A stretch of 46,653 bases of DNA from Acrasis kona (taxonomy: Eukaryota; Heterolobosea; Eutetramitea; Acrasida; Acrasidae), in NCBI GenBank assembly GCA_026419775.2, contig JAOPGA020001253.1:1-46653 (forward strand), written 5' to 3'. Positions 10,936 through 21,506 of this stretch are shown here, in pieces. The translations under genes were made by a program, and so were the position numbers. The notes under the pieces are model-generated. The model was given only the letters and a program-made list of their open reading frames with translations, was not told the DNA's origin and did no database searches. Every line of letters begins with the position of its first letter. Position 1 is the stretch's first letter.

Positions 10936-12017
10936 TTATTTCGGAGCAAAAGTAGCTTCGGCTTCTTCATCTTCGTCATCTGTGAGTTCATCTGCACTGT
11001 CGTTTGTATACGTTGCATTAGGTACTAATCCCTCTTGATCCTGCGGAACATAACCGGTCGCAATCCTGTAATCCGCAAGACATCTTTTGAGCTGTGCGGC
11101 CAACTGTCTTGGGAACATTGGTGTTAATAGAAAGTTTTTCCAAAATGTTCTTTTTGACGTGTATATTTTGATGGGAATAACAAATGAAGTCCAGGTGTTT
11201 GGTGTTGGTACTAAAAACCCAGTGTGGCAGGCTGTGCGACGGCTATCGTTGGGAGAATCATAAAAGACAATTCTATCAATGTCTGAAAAGTGAATAGTGT
11301 ATCCTCTGCTAAAAATGTTCTTGAAAAGTGATGGTAAAAAGTAGTCAAGGGTTGTTACTGAGAATTTATCCGACCAAACCTAGAATGTTACTAATGTGAT
11401 GATATAAGACTTACTTGATATCTTATTGGTAATCTAAACAAGACGAAAATTAACAACGAGATTGTGAAAGTCGCACAAATTACAGATATTACAGTTGCTG
11501 GTATTTCGTGGATCGCCTTAGAAAGTTCATACTGTGCAAAAAATATACCAATAACTAGAGCAGTGATCCAAGTGAGCATGAAAGTTATATAAAAGATTCC
11601 ATATTTTGGTGGTGTTGAAAACATTAGTTGTGATGTTATGGTCTCCTTTATGTATTCACTATCTCCTACCACTGATGGAGGAGATGATGGTATCTCCTCT
11701 TGCTCCACATGATCTACAGACATGGTTGCCCTGACTGAAATTCTTACAAAATTGTTACCAGGTTCCACCACGTGGATCGCAAGAAACAAAAGAGAGCGTT
11801 CCACTATAACGAAGACATGATTTCTTTTGAAGAATAATAAAGCCGGCACCAATGTAAGAAGATAACAAGAGTGTCCTGTTAGGCAGGATCGTGCACTTTT
11901 CAATTCACAATCAAAGAGAAGGTTCAAGGGCTTAATAATAGAATTTGCACCATTCCCTTTATTAATCTGCACCACTATAGTGGTGTTATTAAATTTGAAG
12001 TCGTGGCCATTTATCAT
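10936..12017 (-). CDS. Membrane protein of unknown function (two exons)
   Basis: Exon 1 is 12017-11415 and exon 2 11379-10936, joined by a 35-nt phase-0 intron with a TAAC element near its 3' end. The product has 348 residues. Four hydrophobic segments lie near residues 47-63, 68-86, 137-160 and 172-196. A soluble C-terminal domain of about 150 residues follows and ends in an acidic tail (DELTDDEDEEAEATFAPK). The soluble part includes DIDRIVFYDSPNDSRR and PNTWTSFVIPIKIYTSKRTF, which look like a beta-rich domain. I do not recognise a family. It is divergent from DRC1 with a 168-bp shared upstream region. The pattern of two TM pairs and a cytosolic tail could suit an organelle membrane adaptor, but this is a guess. 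Confidence 0.8.
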
Positions 12018-12185
12018 TGTTTATGTTGTACAGCTCTTTGACATTCAATCACGCATTCAATAAAAACAATGAGGGTTGCAACTACTCTCACACCAATTAT
12101 ACCATTCTAATAATTTTTTGATGTCACTGAGTGCGTCAGTTATGGCCAACCACAAACAAGTGGCAGTTTCGTTGTAAAATACAAA

Positions 12186-14363
12186 ATGGACCGGACTACA
12201 GATACCGGTGCATCTCGTTCATCCACATTTAACGATGCTCAAGTATCCAACATCATCTCCATGGACGCCAACAAACTTGCAAAAGACCTAGAAGAGAGAA
12301 AGAAAAGCAAAGAGCAAACAGAGGCATCTCTTGACCTATTAAGCCAAAAACTCTACGAAAGTTCAAATCTCGTAACAAGTATAAGAGTAGAAGGAGATGC
12401 TAACGAAAATGAAAGACGCATCAAGGAAGAAATAAAGAGAGACAACATCCAACAACGTCTTCAAAACGAAAGCATGTCCAGTGCAAAACGAAACGCAGCC
12501 GTACAAATGAAATGGTCAGAAATCAAAGAAAAGAAAATCCCCATGCAGTTACAAGAAGATCTCCAATTACAACAAAAAGCATGTCAAAAAATCATCAAGA
12601 GCAAAAACATAATCATCAAAGACCTCCAAGACGAACTTCGCAACAAGGATGAAGAATACGTAAATGCGCTCAAGAGCCAAAGTAAAGACATTGATATCTT
12701 ACTAACCCGCATGAGACAAATCATCAAAGAGCTTAGCGAAAACTTTGAGAAGGAATTAGATAAGATGGATTTGTCTTTCAAAGAGGAACGCGAAGAGCTA
12801 CTCATTCACATTAGAAAGACTATCGATAACATTAAAGACGAACGAAGCATGACTGAAAGTAAATACATTTCTGATCGTATCCAAAAAGTAGAACAAAATG
12901 AAAAGGAACTAAAGCAATTGAGCGATGATGAGCTGTATCGCTATGAAGTAGCTAAGAAAGAGCTTCATGACAATATACACGATCTACAGCAACATCAAGA
13001 CCAATTACGCTCTCAATACATGCTAAGTAGCGAAAAGCTAAAGTATTTTTATGATATTTTGGGATCAAGAGTAAAAGAAAATGATACAGCTAAGCGCACC
13101 AATAAAGACAAGCTATCTAGATTACAAGATCAATTGAGCAGTATCAAAGCAAAGTACGCTAGAGATGACAAGAAATTCAAAGCAGCTAATAATGAAATTA
13201 CTGAAAAATTTGAAAAATTAGCTAAACAGTATAAAGATTTACAGTTAAAATTCAAGTATTTTGAAGATGCTGATACTGTAAAGTATAGAGATATTTGGAG
13301 AATGAATCAGGATATAGCTGAGGAATTAGCTAATAAATTGCTCAAAGCTGATGAAATCATTACAGAGCAACAATTAGGTCTCACATGGATTCCACCAGAA
13401 GAAGATTTCTTTACATCTCCTTTTGATAACCATCACAACAACAAGAGAAGTGGAGCTGGAGGAACTGGAACTAATAATCATTTAGCTAATGGGGAAGGAA
13501 GTACAATTGGCGCCAAAGACAATGGAACGGGACATGGAGGATTAAACTCTACGAGCAGTCCCTATGTGAGAAGAGGAAGCGTGGATCAGCAGAGCATAGC
13601 TACCAGCGAATCTAGAAACTCTAATCTACAAGGAGGGAATCAAGTTTTCATTTCACCTTCCAGCGAGACTACAAAAATCATCATGAACACTTTGTGTAGC
13701 AGTGGTGGCTTTTTGGTGGAAGAAAAAGTAAAAAAGGCTCTAATAAAACTAGAACCCGATGAGGCCAAATTATTAAAGGTTGACTCTATTCTTAGAACTC
13801 TCGGAATTGAAAATCCCGAAGACATCCAAAAGTTGATGGCATACTTTGTTCAAATTATTGAGGAGAATAGAAACCCTTATGGACGAACCAACACCGGCAA
13901 TGGCGCCGCACAAGGCATAAGTGGTATCCTGGACGAGAACGAACACAATAAAGACGATGGGTCTCTTCAACTTGCTATCGATGATGTGGTCAAGGCATTA
14001 AGAAAGTTTGTGGAGGCACAACAAAAGGCTCTTATCAATCAGAACAGGTCAACTAAACAAAAGAAGGCGAAAATCTTGAATGCTGAGGAAAGAGCAAAAG
14101 ATAGAAGAAGGAAGGAAGAAAGAGAGTTGTGGACAAGAATGACACAAGTGATTCCGGATTCAAAGTATAGAGTGTGGGGAATGCTTGAGAGAGGTTTGGA
14201 AAAGTACGGAGGAATTCTTCAGGAGAGGGAGAAATTGATTTCGGAGACTGAGCATATACGGAAACAAAACAATGATTTGAGAGTATTGTTGGAAACATTC
14301 ATGACTCAAAAGATTAATGATGAATTGATTCTTCCCCCTAATATTGAAAATTTTAATATCTAA
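12186..14363 (+). CDS. DRC1: Dynein regulatory complex subunit 1 (DRC1/CCDC164)
   Basis: Intronless gene of 725 residues (human DRC1 has 740). It is coiled-coil over most of residues 25-400. The conserved block near residues 280-405 is characteristic of DRC1: SSEKLKYFYDILGSRVKEND, then KLSRLQDQLSSIKAKYARD, YRDIWRMNQDIAEELANK and the HLGLPW-like QLGLTWIPP. A low-complexity Gly/Asn/Ser linker (near 415-490) separates it from a C-terminal domain of about 230 residues with further coiled coil. DRC1 is a baseplate subunit of the nexin-dynein regulatory complex, linking axonemal doublet microtubules and regulating dynein. Its presence is the best evidence that this organism makes a motile flagellum at some stage. 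Confidence 0.92.
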   Translation: MDRTTDTGASRSSTFNDAQVSNIISMDANKLAKDLEERKKSKEQTEASLDLLSQKLYESSNLVTSIRVEGDANENERRIKEEIKRDNIQQRLQNESMSSAKRNAAVQMKWSEIKEKKIPMQLQEDLQLQQKACQKIIKSKNIIIKDLQDELRNKDEEYVNALKSQSKDIDILLTRMRQIIKELSENFEKELDKMDLSFKEEREELLIHIRKTIDNIKDERSMTESKYISDRIQKVEQNEKELKQLSDDELYRYEVAKKELHDNIHDLQQHQDQLRSQYMLSSEKLKYFYDILGSRVKENDTAKRTNKDKLSRLQDQLSSIKAKYARDDKKFKAANNEITEKFEKLAKQYKDLQLKFKYFEDADTVKYRDIWRMNQDIAEELANKLLKADEIITEQQLGLTWIPPEEDFFTSPFDNHHNNKRSGAGGTGTNNHLANGEGSTIGAKDNGTGHGGLNSTSSPYVRRGSVDQQSIATSESRNSNLQGGNQVFISPSSETTKIIMNTLCSSGGFLVEEKVKKALIKLEPDEAKLLKVDSILRTLGIENPEDIQKLMAYFVQIIEENRNPYGRTNTGNGAAQGISGILDENEHNKDDGSLQLAIDDVVKALRKFVEAQQKALINQNRSTKQKKAKILNAEERAKDRRRKEERELWTRMTQVIPDSKYRVWGMLERGLEKYGGILQEREKLISETEHIRKQNNDLRVLLETFMTQKINDELILPPNIENFNI

Positions 14364-14402
14364 GATGTGTGCATGTATGAATTTTGATGTAAAATATATA
14401 AT

Positions 14403-14591
14403 CTAGTTTGTAAATGTAATGTCGTTTGTATTGTTCGCATCACTTGGTCGTGTAACTCGTGTTTTGAATTTTAATGTAATCTTGACGCTGTTGTTGAGTT
14501 GGAAGGATTCATCTAATGATGTGTCACTTCGATCGTGACATTTTACAAAGATAGTCAACCCTGAAAGCAACAACAAGATGGACCAATACAT
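14403..14591 (-). CDS. Possible small secreted protein overlapping COPZ start
   Basis: A 62-residue frame on the minus strand, ATG at 14591. It opens with MYWSILLLLSGLTIFVKCHD, a textbook-like signal peptide. A short polar chain follows (RSDTSLDESFQLNNSVKITL and on to a TAG). It overlaps the first 14 bases of coatomer zeta head-to-head and ends 39 bp from the DRC1 stop. That convergent gap is like others in the window. Most of it lies outside any other gene, so it is not a simple shadow. No family was recognised, and it may still be a chance frame. Confidence 0.35.
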   Translation of the reverse strand: MYWSILLLLSGLTIFVKCHDRSDTSLDESFQLNNSVKITLKFKTRVTRPSDANNTNDITFTN

Positions 14592-15176
14592 CCACCAAAT
14601 CAAAGCAATTATTGTGCTCGATAATGAGGGCAGCAAAATGTATTCCAAATATTACACCCAAGAGTTGAAGGGACAACAAGCAAAGCAACAACAGCTAGAG
14701 AAGAGTCTTTTCCAAAAAACACAAAAGACTCCTGCCACAACAGACCGTGAGTACTAATCGTATAACCGTGTTTTTTTACATTTATAGCCGATATTATTCA
14801 AGCAGATAAATACACCGTTGTATATTGCACCGAGTCAGACCTTTGGTTCTACGTCGTCGGAGCAAGTGACGAGAATGAATTGATTTTGAACGAAGTTATC
14901 ACCTCGCTTACAGATGCGCTGCAATTAATCTTCAAGTCTCAACTTCAAAAGAGAACATTTTTGGAAAACTTTGATTTGATTGTTTTGGCATTCAACGAAG
15001 TCGTTGACGACGGAATCATCATGGAAGTGGATGCAAACACGATCGCAGACAGAGTTATAGCAATTGAAGGAGGAACGGGCGGATCTAAAGGAGGAAGCGA
15101 CGACCCATTGACACAAGCCGTAGAAGGAGCCAAGAATCAATTTACAGAACTCGCAAATTCATTGTTTTCGTTCTAA
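14578..15176 (+). CDS. COPZ: Coatomer subunit zeta (two exons)
   Basis: Exons 14578-14746 and 14788-15176 with a 41-nt intron give 185 residues, the normal size for COPI zeta. The N-terminal longin-like fold is visible: IKAIIVLDNEGSKMYSKYY near residues 6-24, then YTVVYCTESDLWFYVVGAS and the NELILNEVITSLTDAL segment. NFDLIVLAFNEVVDDGIIME matches the conserved LALDEIVDGGVILE core of COPZ. Zeta pairs with gamma-COP in the F-subcomplex of the COPI coat, for Golgi-to-ER transport. COG7 upstream acts in the same pathway, but the two genes are 9 kb apart and probably unlinked in regulation. It converges with PLRG1 with only 17 bp between stops. Confidence 0.92.
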
Positions 15177-15193
15177 GAATAAAAAATTATTTT

Positions 15194-16612
15194 TTAATAT
15201 CTTTTTAGATTTCTTTGTGGCTTCCAGTCTATTGGATGTGTTTCGGGGGTGGCTGTCTCGTCTTCTTTCCATACTTTGATTGTTTTGTCGGCTTCTCCGG
15301 TAAGCAATCTTGACCCGCTCTGATCGAATGTTGAACAAAAGATTCCGGCCTCTGAATCTAAACTTCCTGGTTGTGGAATTGTCTGAGTCTTGTGGAAGTT
15401 ATAACCACTGTTCCAATCCCAAAAGTATAACCCTCCATCATCACTACCACTCACTAGCACATTATCAGCATTTACACTTATTGTGTTGATGATCTTTTCG
15501 TGACCAGTAAAATTTTGTAAGAACACACCATCAGGACACTGCCACTTCTTGAGGTGATCGCTGCTGGCGGATGCAAAAGTGTATTCATTAGGATGAACAG
15601 CCAATGCTCTTACGCTCTTTTTATGATTAGTGAGTGTGGCTCTAGTCTTTCCGGTTCTTAGATCCCAAAGCCGAACAGTACTGTCTTGACTACCTGTTAC
15701 AATTTGCGGATCACATGATTGAGCAATGACGGAACCTACAGTATCACCATGACCGCTCAACAAAAAGATTTGTTCCTTTGTGCGGAGATCCCACACACGT
15801 GCAGAAGAGTCTCTACCTCCAGTGACAAGAACATCAAGAGTTGGATGTAAAGCACAACAATAAACGGCACTCAAATGGCCATGATACTGTCGAACACATT
15901 TATTTTTTTCCAGGTCCCAACATTTTACAGTTTTATCTTCTCCAACACTAAACAAGTAGGGATGTCTGGCAGAAACGGCTAAACCACGAATGGCACTAAT
16001 GTGACCCGTTAATGTGAGTTTTAGTTGGCCACTCGCTAGATCGTGGACTTTGATGGTACGGTCCGTACCTCCTGCCGCAAACCACTCATTGCTACAGTCA
16101 ACTGCAATGCTTCTGACCCAACCGTTGTGCCCTGATATCACGCGCATGAGTTTCCAAGGTGCGTGCCATGTGGGTTTATTGTTCCATTCACGCTTTTGTC
16201 TCTTCTCGCGAAGAGCGAGTGACTTTGTATCATTAAATTGAACAAGTTCGCTAGAGGATAAAATGTTCCCGCTTTGGCCTTCTTCCTTGGATGATTTGTC
16301 TGAAGCTATATCTGCGAGCACAATGGCCGAGCTTAACCTCTTTTGTGGAAGTGTTTTATTTGTTTTCTTTTTTTCTACAGATTGTTGGATGAGAGGGCTG
16401 ATCATATCTGTGACATCTACTTCAGATGCATTTTGTGCCAGGTGAAGAACGTCACCATACTCATCCTGGAGTTTGACTGATACCTTCAAACTCTGAGGGA
16501 ATGTTGTCTTCTCCGTTTCTTTGAAAAGTGACTGTGTCAATTGAATTTGTTGATTTATCCTCTGTTTTATATCCTCATCTGTTGGTGGTACAGATTCATG
16601 TTGTGTCGCCAT
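15194..16612 (-). CDS. PLRG1: Pleiotropic regulator 1 (PLRG1/PRL1/Prp46), WD40 splicing factor
   Basis: Single-exon gene of 472 residues. A partly disordered N-terminal 150 residues leads to the PLRG1-specific entry [20 protein letters not shown]. Seven WD40 repeats follow (near residues 155-455), with WD ends such as VKCWDLE, ARVWDLR, VRLWDLR and IKVWKED. It ends in PQRNLKRY, close to the family's KRRRY-type tail. PLRG1 is a core member of the Prp19/NTC complex that stabilises the activated spliceosome. The repeat order and the long N-terminus separate it from generic WD40 proteins such as beta-TrCP or Prp19 itself. It is divergent from the hydrolase gene, with 205 bp between starts. Confidence 0.95.
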   Translation of the reverse strand: MATQHESVPPTDEDIKQRINQQIQLTQSLFKETEKTTFPQSLKVSVKLQDEYGDVLHLAQNASEVDVTDMISPLIQQSVEKKKTNKTLPQKRLSSAIVLADIASDKSSKEEGQSGNILSSSELVQFNDTKSLALREKRQKREWNNKPTWHAPWKLMRVISGHNGWVRSIAVDCSNEWFAAGGTDRTIKVHDLASGQLKLTLTGHISAIRGLAVSARHPYLFSVGEDKTVKCWDLEKNKCVRQYHGHLSAVYCCALHPTLDVLVTGGRDSSARVWDLRTKEQIFLLSGHGDTVGSVIAQSCDPQIVTGSQDSTVRLWDLRTGKTRATLTNHKKSVRALAVHPNEYTFASASSDHLKKWQCPDGVFLQNFTGHEKIINTISVNADNVLVSGSDDGGLYFWDWNSGYNFHKTQTIPQPGSLDSEAGIFCSTFDQSGSRLLTGEADKTIKVWKEDETATPETHPIDWKPQRNLKRY

Positions 16613-16817
16613 ATTGTTTCCTCAATTGTTTGGTTGAAGCCTCTCAAGTTGTCTAGTTGACATTATAAATGTCTGAAGCCTTTTAGAATCAAGTAGTGGT
16701 TCGCGAGCTTAATTAACATTAAAATGCTTCTTTTTATTGTTTCGTTAAGATTGGCTATCAATTAGACACATTCAACCTTGAAAGTGTAACCTTATTACAA
16801 CGTGTGTAACTTTGAAA

Positions 16818-18118
16818 ATGGGCCAGAAGCAATCCGCTCAAGACCATTTCGATAGAATTTTGGATGGCGATGAAGAAAACATCACAATTCTACAAAGAAA
16901 TGGTTCACCGACATTTAAGAAACAAAAGGATGAGAACGTGAAGCCAAACAGAACAAAGTATATCATCATTGGAGTTGTAATTGCTTTATTACTAGCTTTT
17001 ACTCTACTATCTCTAAACATCCTATTTGCCTACTTTGTAGCTGGTTCCTACGTTTTTGATAAAATCTTCTATGTGAACAAAGAAGGATACCATCGCGATT
17101 GTAGAGAAAATACATATGAAAGCTTCACGACTAATGGTGACTGTCAGGGAGTAACTACACCCAACAGCGCCAACTATTCCCGCTTCATAGTTCCATTGTC
17201 CCATTTAGAAACAAACATATCCTTTCCGTCAAGAGATTCCTTCTGGGCTGAAAAAGAAGAAAATGGCGGCACCATCAGAGGAACTTTCTACAACTATGAC
17301 AACTTGACATCTAGACCAGTTGTTATTGTTGTACACGGATACAAAGCTTGTAGGATGAATTCAAGAGTAATGTTGGTAAGTGCTATGCTATGGCAGCATA
17401 AGTACAATGTTCTTGCAATTGACCTCCGCAATCACGGACAATCAGATGCTTACACATTCCAGAAGCCTTACATTACATTTGGGTAAGAGAGAATTAACTT
17501 TTTAACATTAACACTTTTAACAGAAGCGAAGAACACAAAGATGTATTAGGAGCTTATGACTACCTAGTCACTAGATATAGAAACACAACATTAAGTCAAG
17601 GACGTCCTGTTGTATCGCTATACGGAGAGTCCATGGGCGCTTCATCAGCATTAATTGCTTTTGAGAAAGAACGAAACTTTACATCAGCATTTTTGGATTC
17701 TCCTCCTTGTAATGTTAGATGGACCGTAGAAAAGAGATTCGAACTAATGGGTTACAATCACAAATTCTTCCTCTCGTCAGCTTGTGCGACTGCCGGAATT
17801 CAATCTTCCTTCGGATGTCCTCCGTTTGCTAACGATCCAGAGCAAAGCTGTAAAGATTTAGCACAACAAAGCAACGCAACAAACCCAAAAAGAATTCATT
17901 TCGAATGGACACGTGGTGATATGATTGTTCCCGTACATAATCTTGAGGTCTGTGAAAACGCGCTTGCTCACCCTGGTGTGGCTGTTACTAAAAATGTTAT
18001 GGATAGTAAGTTAGAACTTGATCAGGCGAAATGTAACGATCATGTCTATAATGTATTCTTGAACACAACGGCATACGAGACTAGATTGTTAAACTTTTTT
18101 GATGAAACAACGAAATAA
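16818..18118 (+). CDS. Membrane-anchored alpha/beta hydrolase (two exons)
   Basis: Exons 16818-17482 and 17524-18118 with a 41-nt intron give 419 residues. The start MGQKQS fits the N-myristoylation consensus (Gly2, Ser6), and one transmembrane helix follows at about residues 48-78. The rest should be lumenal or extracellular and has several Cys and N-glycosylation sequons. Hydrolase marks are the HG oxyanion motif (VVVHGYKA-like, near 170), LAIDLRNHGQSD, the nucleophile elbow GESMGA (Ser near 258), a likely acid in WTRGDMIVP and a likely His in NDHVYNVF. The fold suggests a serine hydrolase or lipase-like enzyme of the ABHD type; substrate is unknown. A TTG codon two codons upstream of the ATG is in frame but is not used in eukaryotes. 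Confidence 0.85.
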
Positions 18119-18281
18119 AAATGTATTTCTTTTTACCTGACTGTTTGGTTTGCAATAAAGTTTTTGTCCAAGTGATGATGTTATTATTAGGTACTTCGGC
18201 TGCATATTACAATGATCTCTTGTTCATATAAATATCGCGTGTATTATCATTAAAATAGATTAAAATCGGGAAAACAAAACA

Positions 18282-18704
18282 ATGATCAGAACCACAAGAA
18301 GTTTAAGAGCACTATTATCGGTACCAAGATGCCGTTATGCTGTTGTCAAGGGTACTGACACTAACGACATGAGTGAGAATCTAAAAGCACCAAAGGCAGA
18401 GACTGCAGCAAGTGGAGCAAAAGGAAGCAAGACTGAAGGACTCGACGAAAGAGATTCTACTTTAAACACCATAGTTAACAAGAAGACCAATGCCGAAGCA
18501 GCTGATTATACCAAAAATCAGAAGGGAGAATTTCAAGCAAACACTAAAAGCGTGACAGAAGAAGGCAAGTCTCACAATGATACAAAGACCGGCAGTTCAA
18601 AACTTGATAACTTGAGCTCAAATTCAACCAAGCCTACGAAAGACGATATTAACTTGAGGGGATCTGGACCATACCCAACAGAGAAAACTACTGAGAAGCA
18701 ATAA
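18282..18704 (+). CDS. Hydrophilic low-complexity protein with mitochondrial-type presequence
   Basis: A 140-residue frame with ATG at 18282. A TATAAATA element lies about 50 bp upstream. The first 22 residues (MIRTTRSLRALLSVPRCRYA) are rich in Arg, Ser and Leu with no acidic residue, as in a mitochondrial targeting peptide. The remainder is almost entirely K, T, S, E, N, D, A and G, with no hydrophobic core. It is likely disordered, and its composition recalls LEA-type desiccation proteins or mitochondrial hydrophilins, but no LEA repeat is clear. Function is unknown. Confidence 0.6.
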   Translation: MIRTTRSLRALLSVPRCRYAVVKGTDTNDMSENLKAPKAETAASGAKGSKTEGLDERDSTLNTIVNKKTNAEAADYTKNQKGEFQANTKSVTEEGKSHNDTKTGSSKLDNLSSNSTKPTKDDINLRGSGPYPTEKTTEKQ

Positions 18705-18809
18705 AACTCAACATATTCAATCATAAAGACTTTTCCAATCGTTTTTGATACTCAGGAGTTTTTTGTTTTAGAACGGTCAAATTCTCTTTTGTAAGCAATT
18801 TAACAGAAC

Positions 18810-21506
18810 ATGGAATCACAGAGGAGATACAGAGAGATATTCGCTGCTGTACTTTGCCTCTTTATTCTACCTACACTCTTTCTTGGGATTGGTTCAGTAA
18901 TTGGAAGGGCACAGTTGGAAAGAAGTATAAAAGTAGTCCCAAACACAGCACCAACAAATGAGTTCAGTGAACAGAGATCTCTTGAAGAGCTTAAGGGCCT
19001 ACTACAATTCAAGGAGAGAGTCATCGGGACCAAATCTAACCGACTCGCAAGAGAATGGTTATGGAATAGAATTCTAAACATTACAAGTATCACAAGAGAT
19101 TACCAGAACATGCGTGTTCGGGCAACACAACAATCATTCTACAAAAGAGAAACACTACTTACAAATCTTCTTGTATTCATCCAACCCACCAACCCACCTA
19201 CAAAAGATGAAACAATTTTATTAAGTGCTCACTTTGATTCCGCACTCTACTCCCCCGGTGCGAGTGACGACGGTACTGGTGTCGCCGTACTACTCGAAGT
19301 TTTACGAAACTTTTGCAGCACCGACGGTCTACCAGAGAATAGCAGGTCTGTGTTAATATTAATAAACGACGGCGAAGAAGCAGGTCTTTTAGGGTCTGAA
19401 ATGTTGTCGCAACATGAATGGGCAGATAATGTTACAAAATTTATAAACATAGATTCCACAGGAAGTCACGGAAATGCAATTTTATTTCGCTTAGAACCTG
19501 ATTCTTTAATAAAGCAATATAATGATATTCCACATCCTCACACCACTGTTTTAGGTGTTGAGGTTATGAAAGTTGTTCCTAGTGATACTGATTATTCTGT
19601 ATATACGAACTACAACGGATGGCACGGATTTGATTTTGCTTACTATATGGATGGTGATTCTTATCACACGCATCTTGATTCAATCGATAGGATTGACAGT
19701 GGTGCTCTGCAGCAAATGGGAGATAACTGTGTTTATTTGTTACGCACCATGATTGACCCCTCAAAAGATATTTCGGACGATGACAAGAAATACATATTCT
19801 ACGATGTGTTTTCTACAATTGTGGTTATTTATTCCAATACCAGCTCAATTATTCTTCATGTTCTTTTGATCTTGTTGTTTTTAATTGTGACAAACATTCT
19901 TTTGGTTTTGGATACTTTATTATTTGTAAAAGCACCGTTGGAAGCACGCGGTAATCATATCACAAACCATCCTGAAAGAGGAACCAAAGCATTCTTTATT
20001 TTTAGATATTTTGTAACCATTTTGTACTTGTTTTCTTATATTTTTTCTGCTGCAGTCGGTCTAGGTTGCACTGTTCTTGTGGCATTCATCATGTCGTTAA
20101 TTCAACCAATGTTCTGGTATTCTAACAAGGCGTTGGCGGTGGCTCTATACGGCTTTACCGCATCCCTGTTTGTAGTCATGTCTCAATCTTTGTTCTCATT
20201 GTTGGTCACAGTAGCAGTAAGAAAATTCGCCAAAGACGTGTCACAAACGAAACCTATTCAATATGGTATGCATTTTGAACGTTATGTTTCTTTGTTCTGG
20301 TTTTGGTGTGTTATAATGTTGATTTCCGTCTCATCTCAAGTCAGAAGTTTGTATCCGGTTCTGTTCTTTACAGTTTTCACAAGTTGGTTATTACTTGCGA
20401 TGCTTATTGACCGTTTGTTTGTGTGGCAGCAAGTAAAAAAGTATCAGTATGTGATGGAAGAGGATCACATGGACAGACTATTAAAAACTCATGATATCAT
20501 CAAAGAAAATGTTGGCAAAAGAAATTTTATCGCTGATCTGTTCCTTCTTGATGGTATTCATTGGGTAGTATTTTCATACATAATAAACATCATCCCCATA
20601 CTGTTCATGGTTGATTTTTTAGAGCGATTAGTCAGACTGATGGTCCCAATTGCTGGCAGAAGTATGAAAAATGTGCCACCAGACGTAATTCTCGCCACTT
20701 TGATATTTTTAGTGGTCTTCTTGTGCTTAGTCAATTTGCTCCCCACACTACAAAGATCTGGATATGAATTAGTCCTTTGTTTATTGCTCCTTGTCGCAAT
20801 GGTTGTCTGTGTCATTGTTGCTTGTGTTTCGAAACCATATGGTCCAAATAGTCCAAAGAGAGTTGGCTTTAAACAATATGCTGATCATGCGTTCTATGTT
20901 AATAACAGAACTACTCATGGTGTTATTCATCAACCATCTCAGCTATCATTGACTAGTTTCGATTATATTCCAATTGAAAGAACCATCTCTGAATATCAAA
21001 AGACTGAAACTATAAACGGACTCAGGTGCACTGGCTCTGACACATGTTGGATACAATATCCATCTCCTTTTGGCAAGGGTGCTTTTACAGGAGTTGAAGT
21101 ATATAACTACATCACTACTCTTGTTGAAGGTGTTCCACGCACTAGTTTTGCACTGCGTGTCGAACATCAGGAAGCGTCCTTTATTACTATTCAAACTAAC
21201 ACTAGTGTAGTAATGAGACTAGACAATACAGATCCTAATTTTCAATCAAAGAATTATGTAATTGAAAGAGACAATTTTATTACAAAATTCTCAACAGAAT
21301 CAAACTTCACAGTATTGACACTAACCTATGATGGTTCCTACGATAATGCAAAAGTCAGATTTGTCATCAATTATTGTGAACCTGGACAGAGAGCACCTGT
21401 TGATGAGTTCAGAAAGGTTTTACCCTATATCACTCCATTTGGATATGGTACTTGTACCTCTCTAACAGAATCATCAGACATTTATGTTCTGAATCATTCT
21501 GAATAG
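18810..21506 (+). CDS. ER/vacuolar membrane M28 metallopeptidase (ERMP1-like)
   Basis: Single-exon gene of 898 residues. An N-terminal signal anchor (near residues 8-30) leads to an M28 peptidase domain at about residues 60-320. Zinc ligand positions are visible: His in LLSAHFDSA, Asp in GASDDGTG, the catalytic Glu pair in NDGEEAGLLGSE, a further Asp in FINIDSTGS, and the late His in YHTHLDSID. About eight transmembrane helices follow (residues 330-690), then a beta-rich lumenal C-terminal domain of 200 residues. This order matches ERMP1/Felix-ina and fungal Pff1. They are aminopeptidase-like proteins of the ER or vacuole membrane. Length matches the family (about 900). The natural substrate is not known even for the best-studied members. 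Confidence 0.92.
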   Translation: MESQRRYREIFAAVLCLFILPTLFLGIGSVIGRAQLERSIKVVPNTAPTNEFSEQRSLEELKGLLQFKERVIGTKSNRLAREWLWNRILNITSITRDYQNMRVRATQQSFYKRETLLTNLLVFIQPTNPPTKDETILLSAHFDSALYSPGASDDGTGVAVLLEVLRNFCSTDGLPENSRSVLILINDGEEAGLLGSEMLSQHEWADNVTKFINIDSTGSHGNAILFRLEPDSLIKQYNDIPHPHTTVLGVEVMKVVPSDTDYSVYTNYNGWHGFDFAYYMDGDSYHTHLDSIDRIDSGALQQMGDNCVYLLRTMIDPSKDISDDDKKYIFYDVFSTIVVIYSNTSSIILHVLLILLFLIVTNILLVLDTLLFVKAPLEARGNHITNHPERGTKAFFIFRYFVTILYLFSYIFSAAVGLGCTVLVAFIMSLIQPMFWYSNKALAVALYGFTASLFVVMSQSLFSLLVTVAVRKFAKDVSQTKPIQYGMHFERYVSLFWFWCVIMLISVSSQVRSLYPVLFFTVFTSWLLLAMLIDRLFVWQQVKKYQYVMEEDHMDRLLKTHDIIKENVGKRNFIADLFLLDGIHWVVFSYIINIIPILFMVDFLERLVRLMVPIAGRSMKNVPPDVILATLIFLVVFLCLVNLLPTLQRSGYELVLCLLLLVAMVVCVIVACVSKPYGPNSPKRVGFKQYADHAFYVNNRTTHGVIHQPSQLSLTSFDYIPIERTISEYQKTETINGLRCTGSDTCWIQYPSPFGKGAFTGVEVYNYITTLVEGVPRTSFALRVEHQEASFITIQTNTSVVMRLDNTDPNFQSKNYVIERDNFITKFSTESNFTVLTLTYDGSYDNAKVRFVINYCEPGQRAPVDEFRKVLPYITPFGYGTCTSLTESSDIYVLNHSE

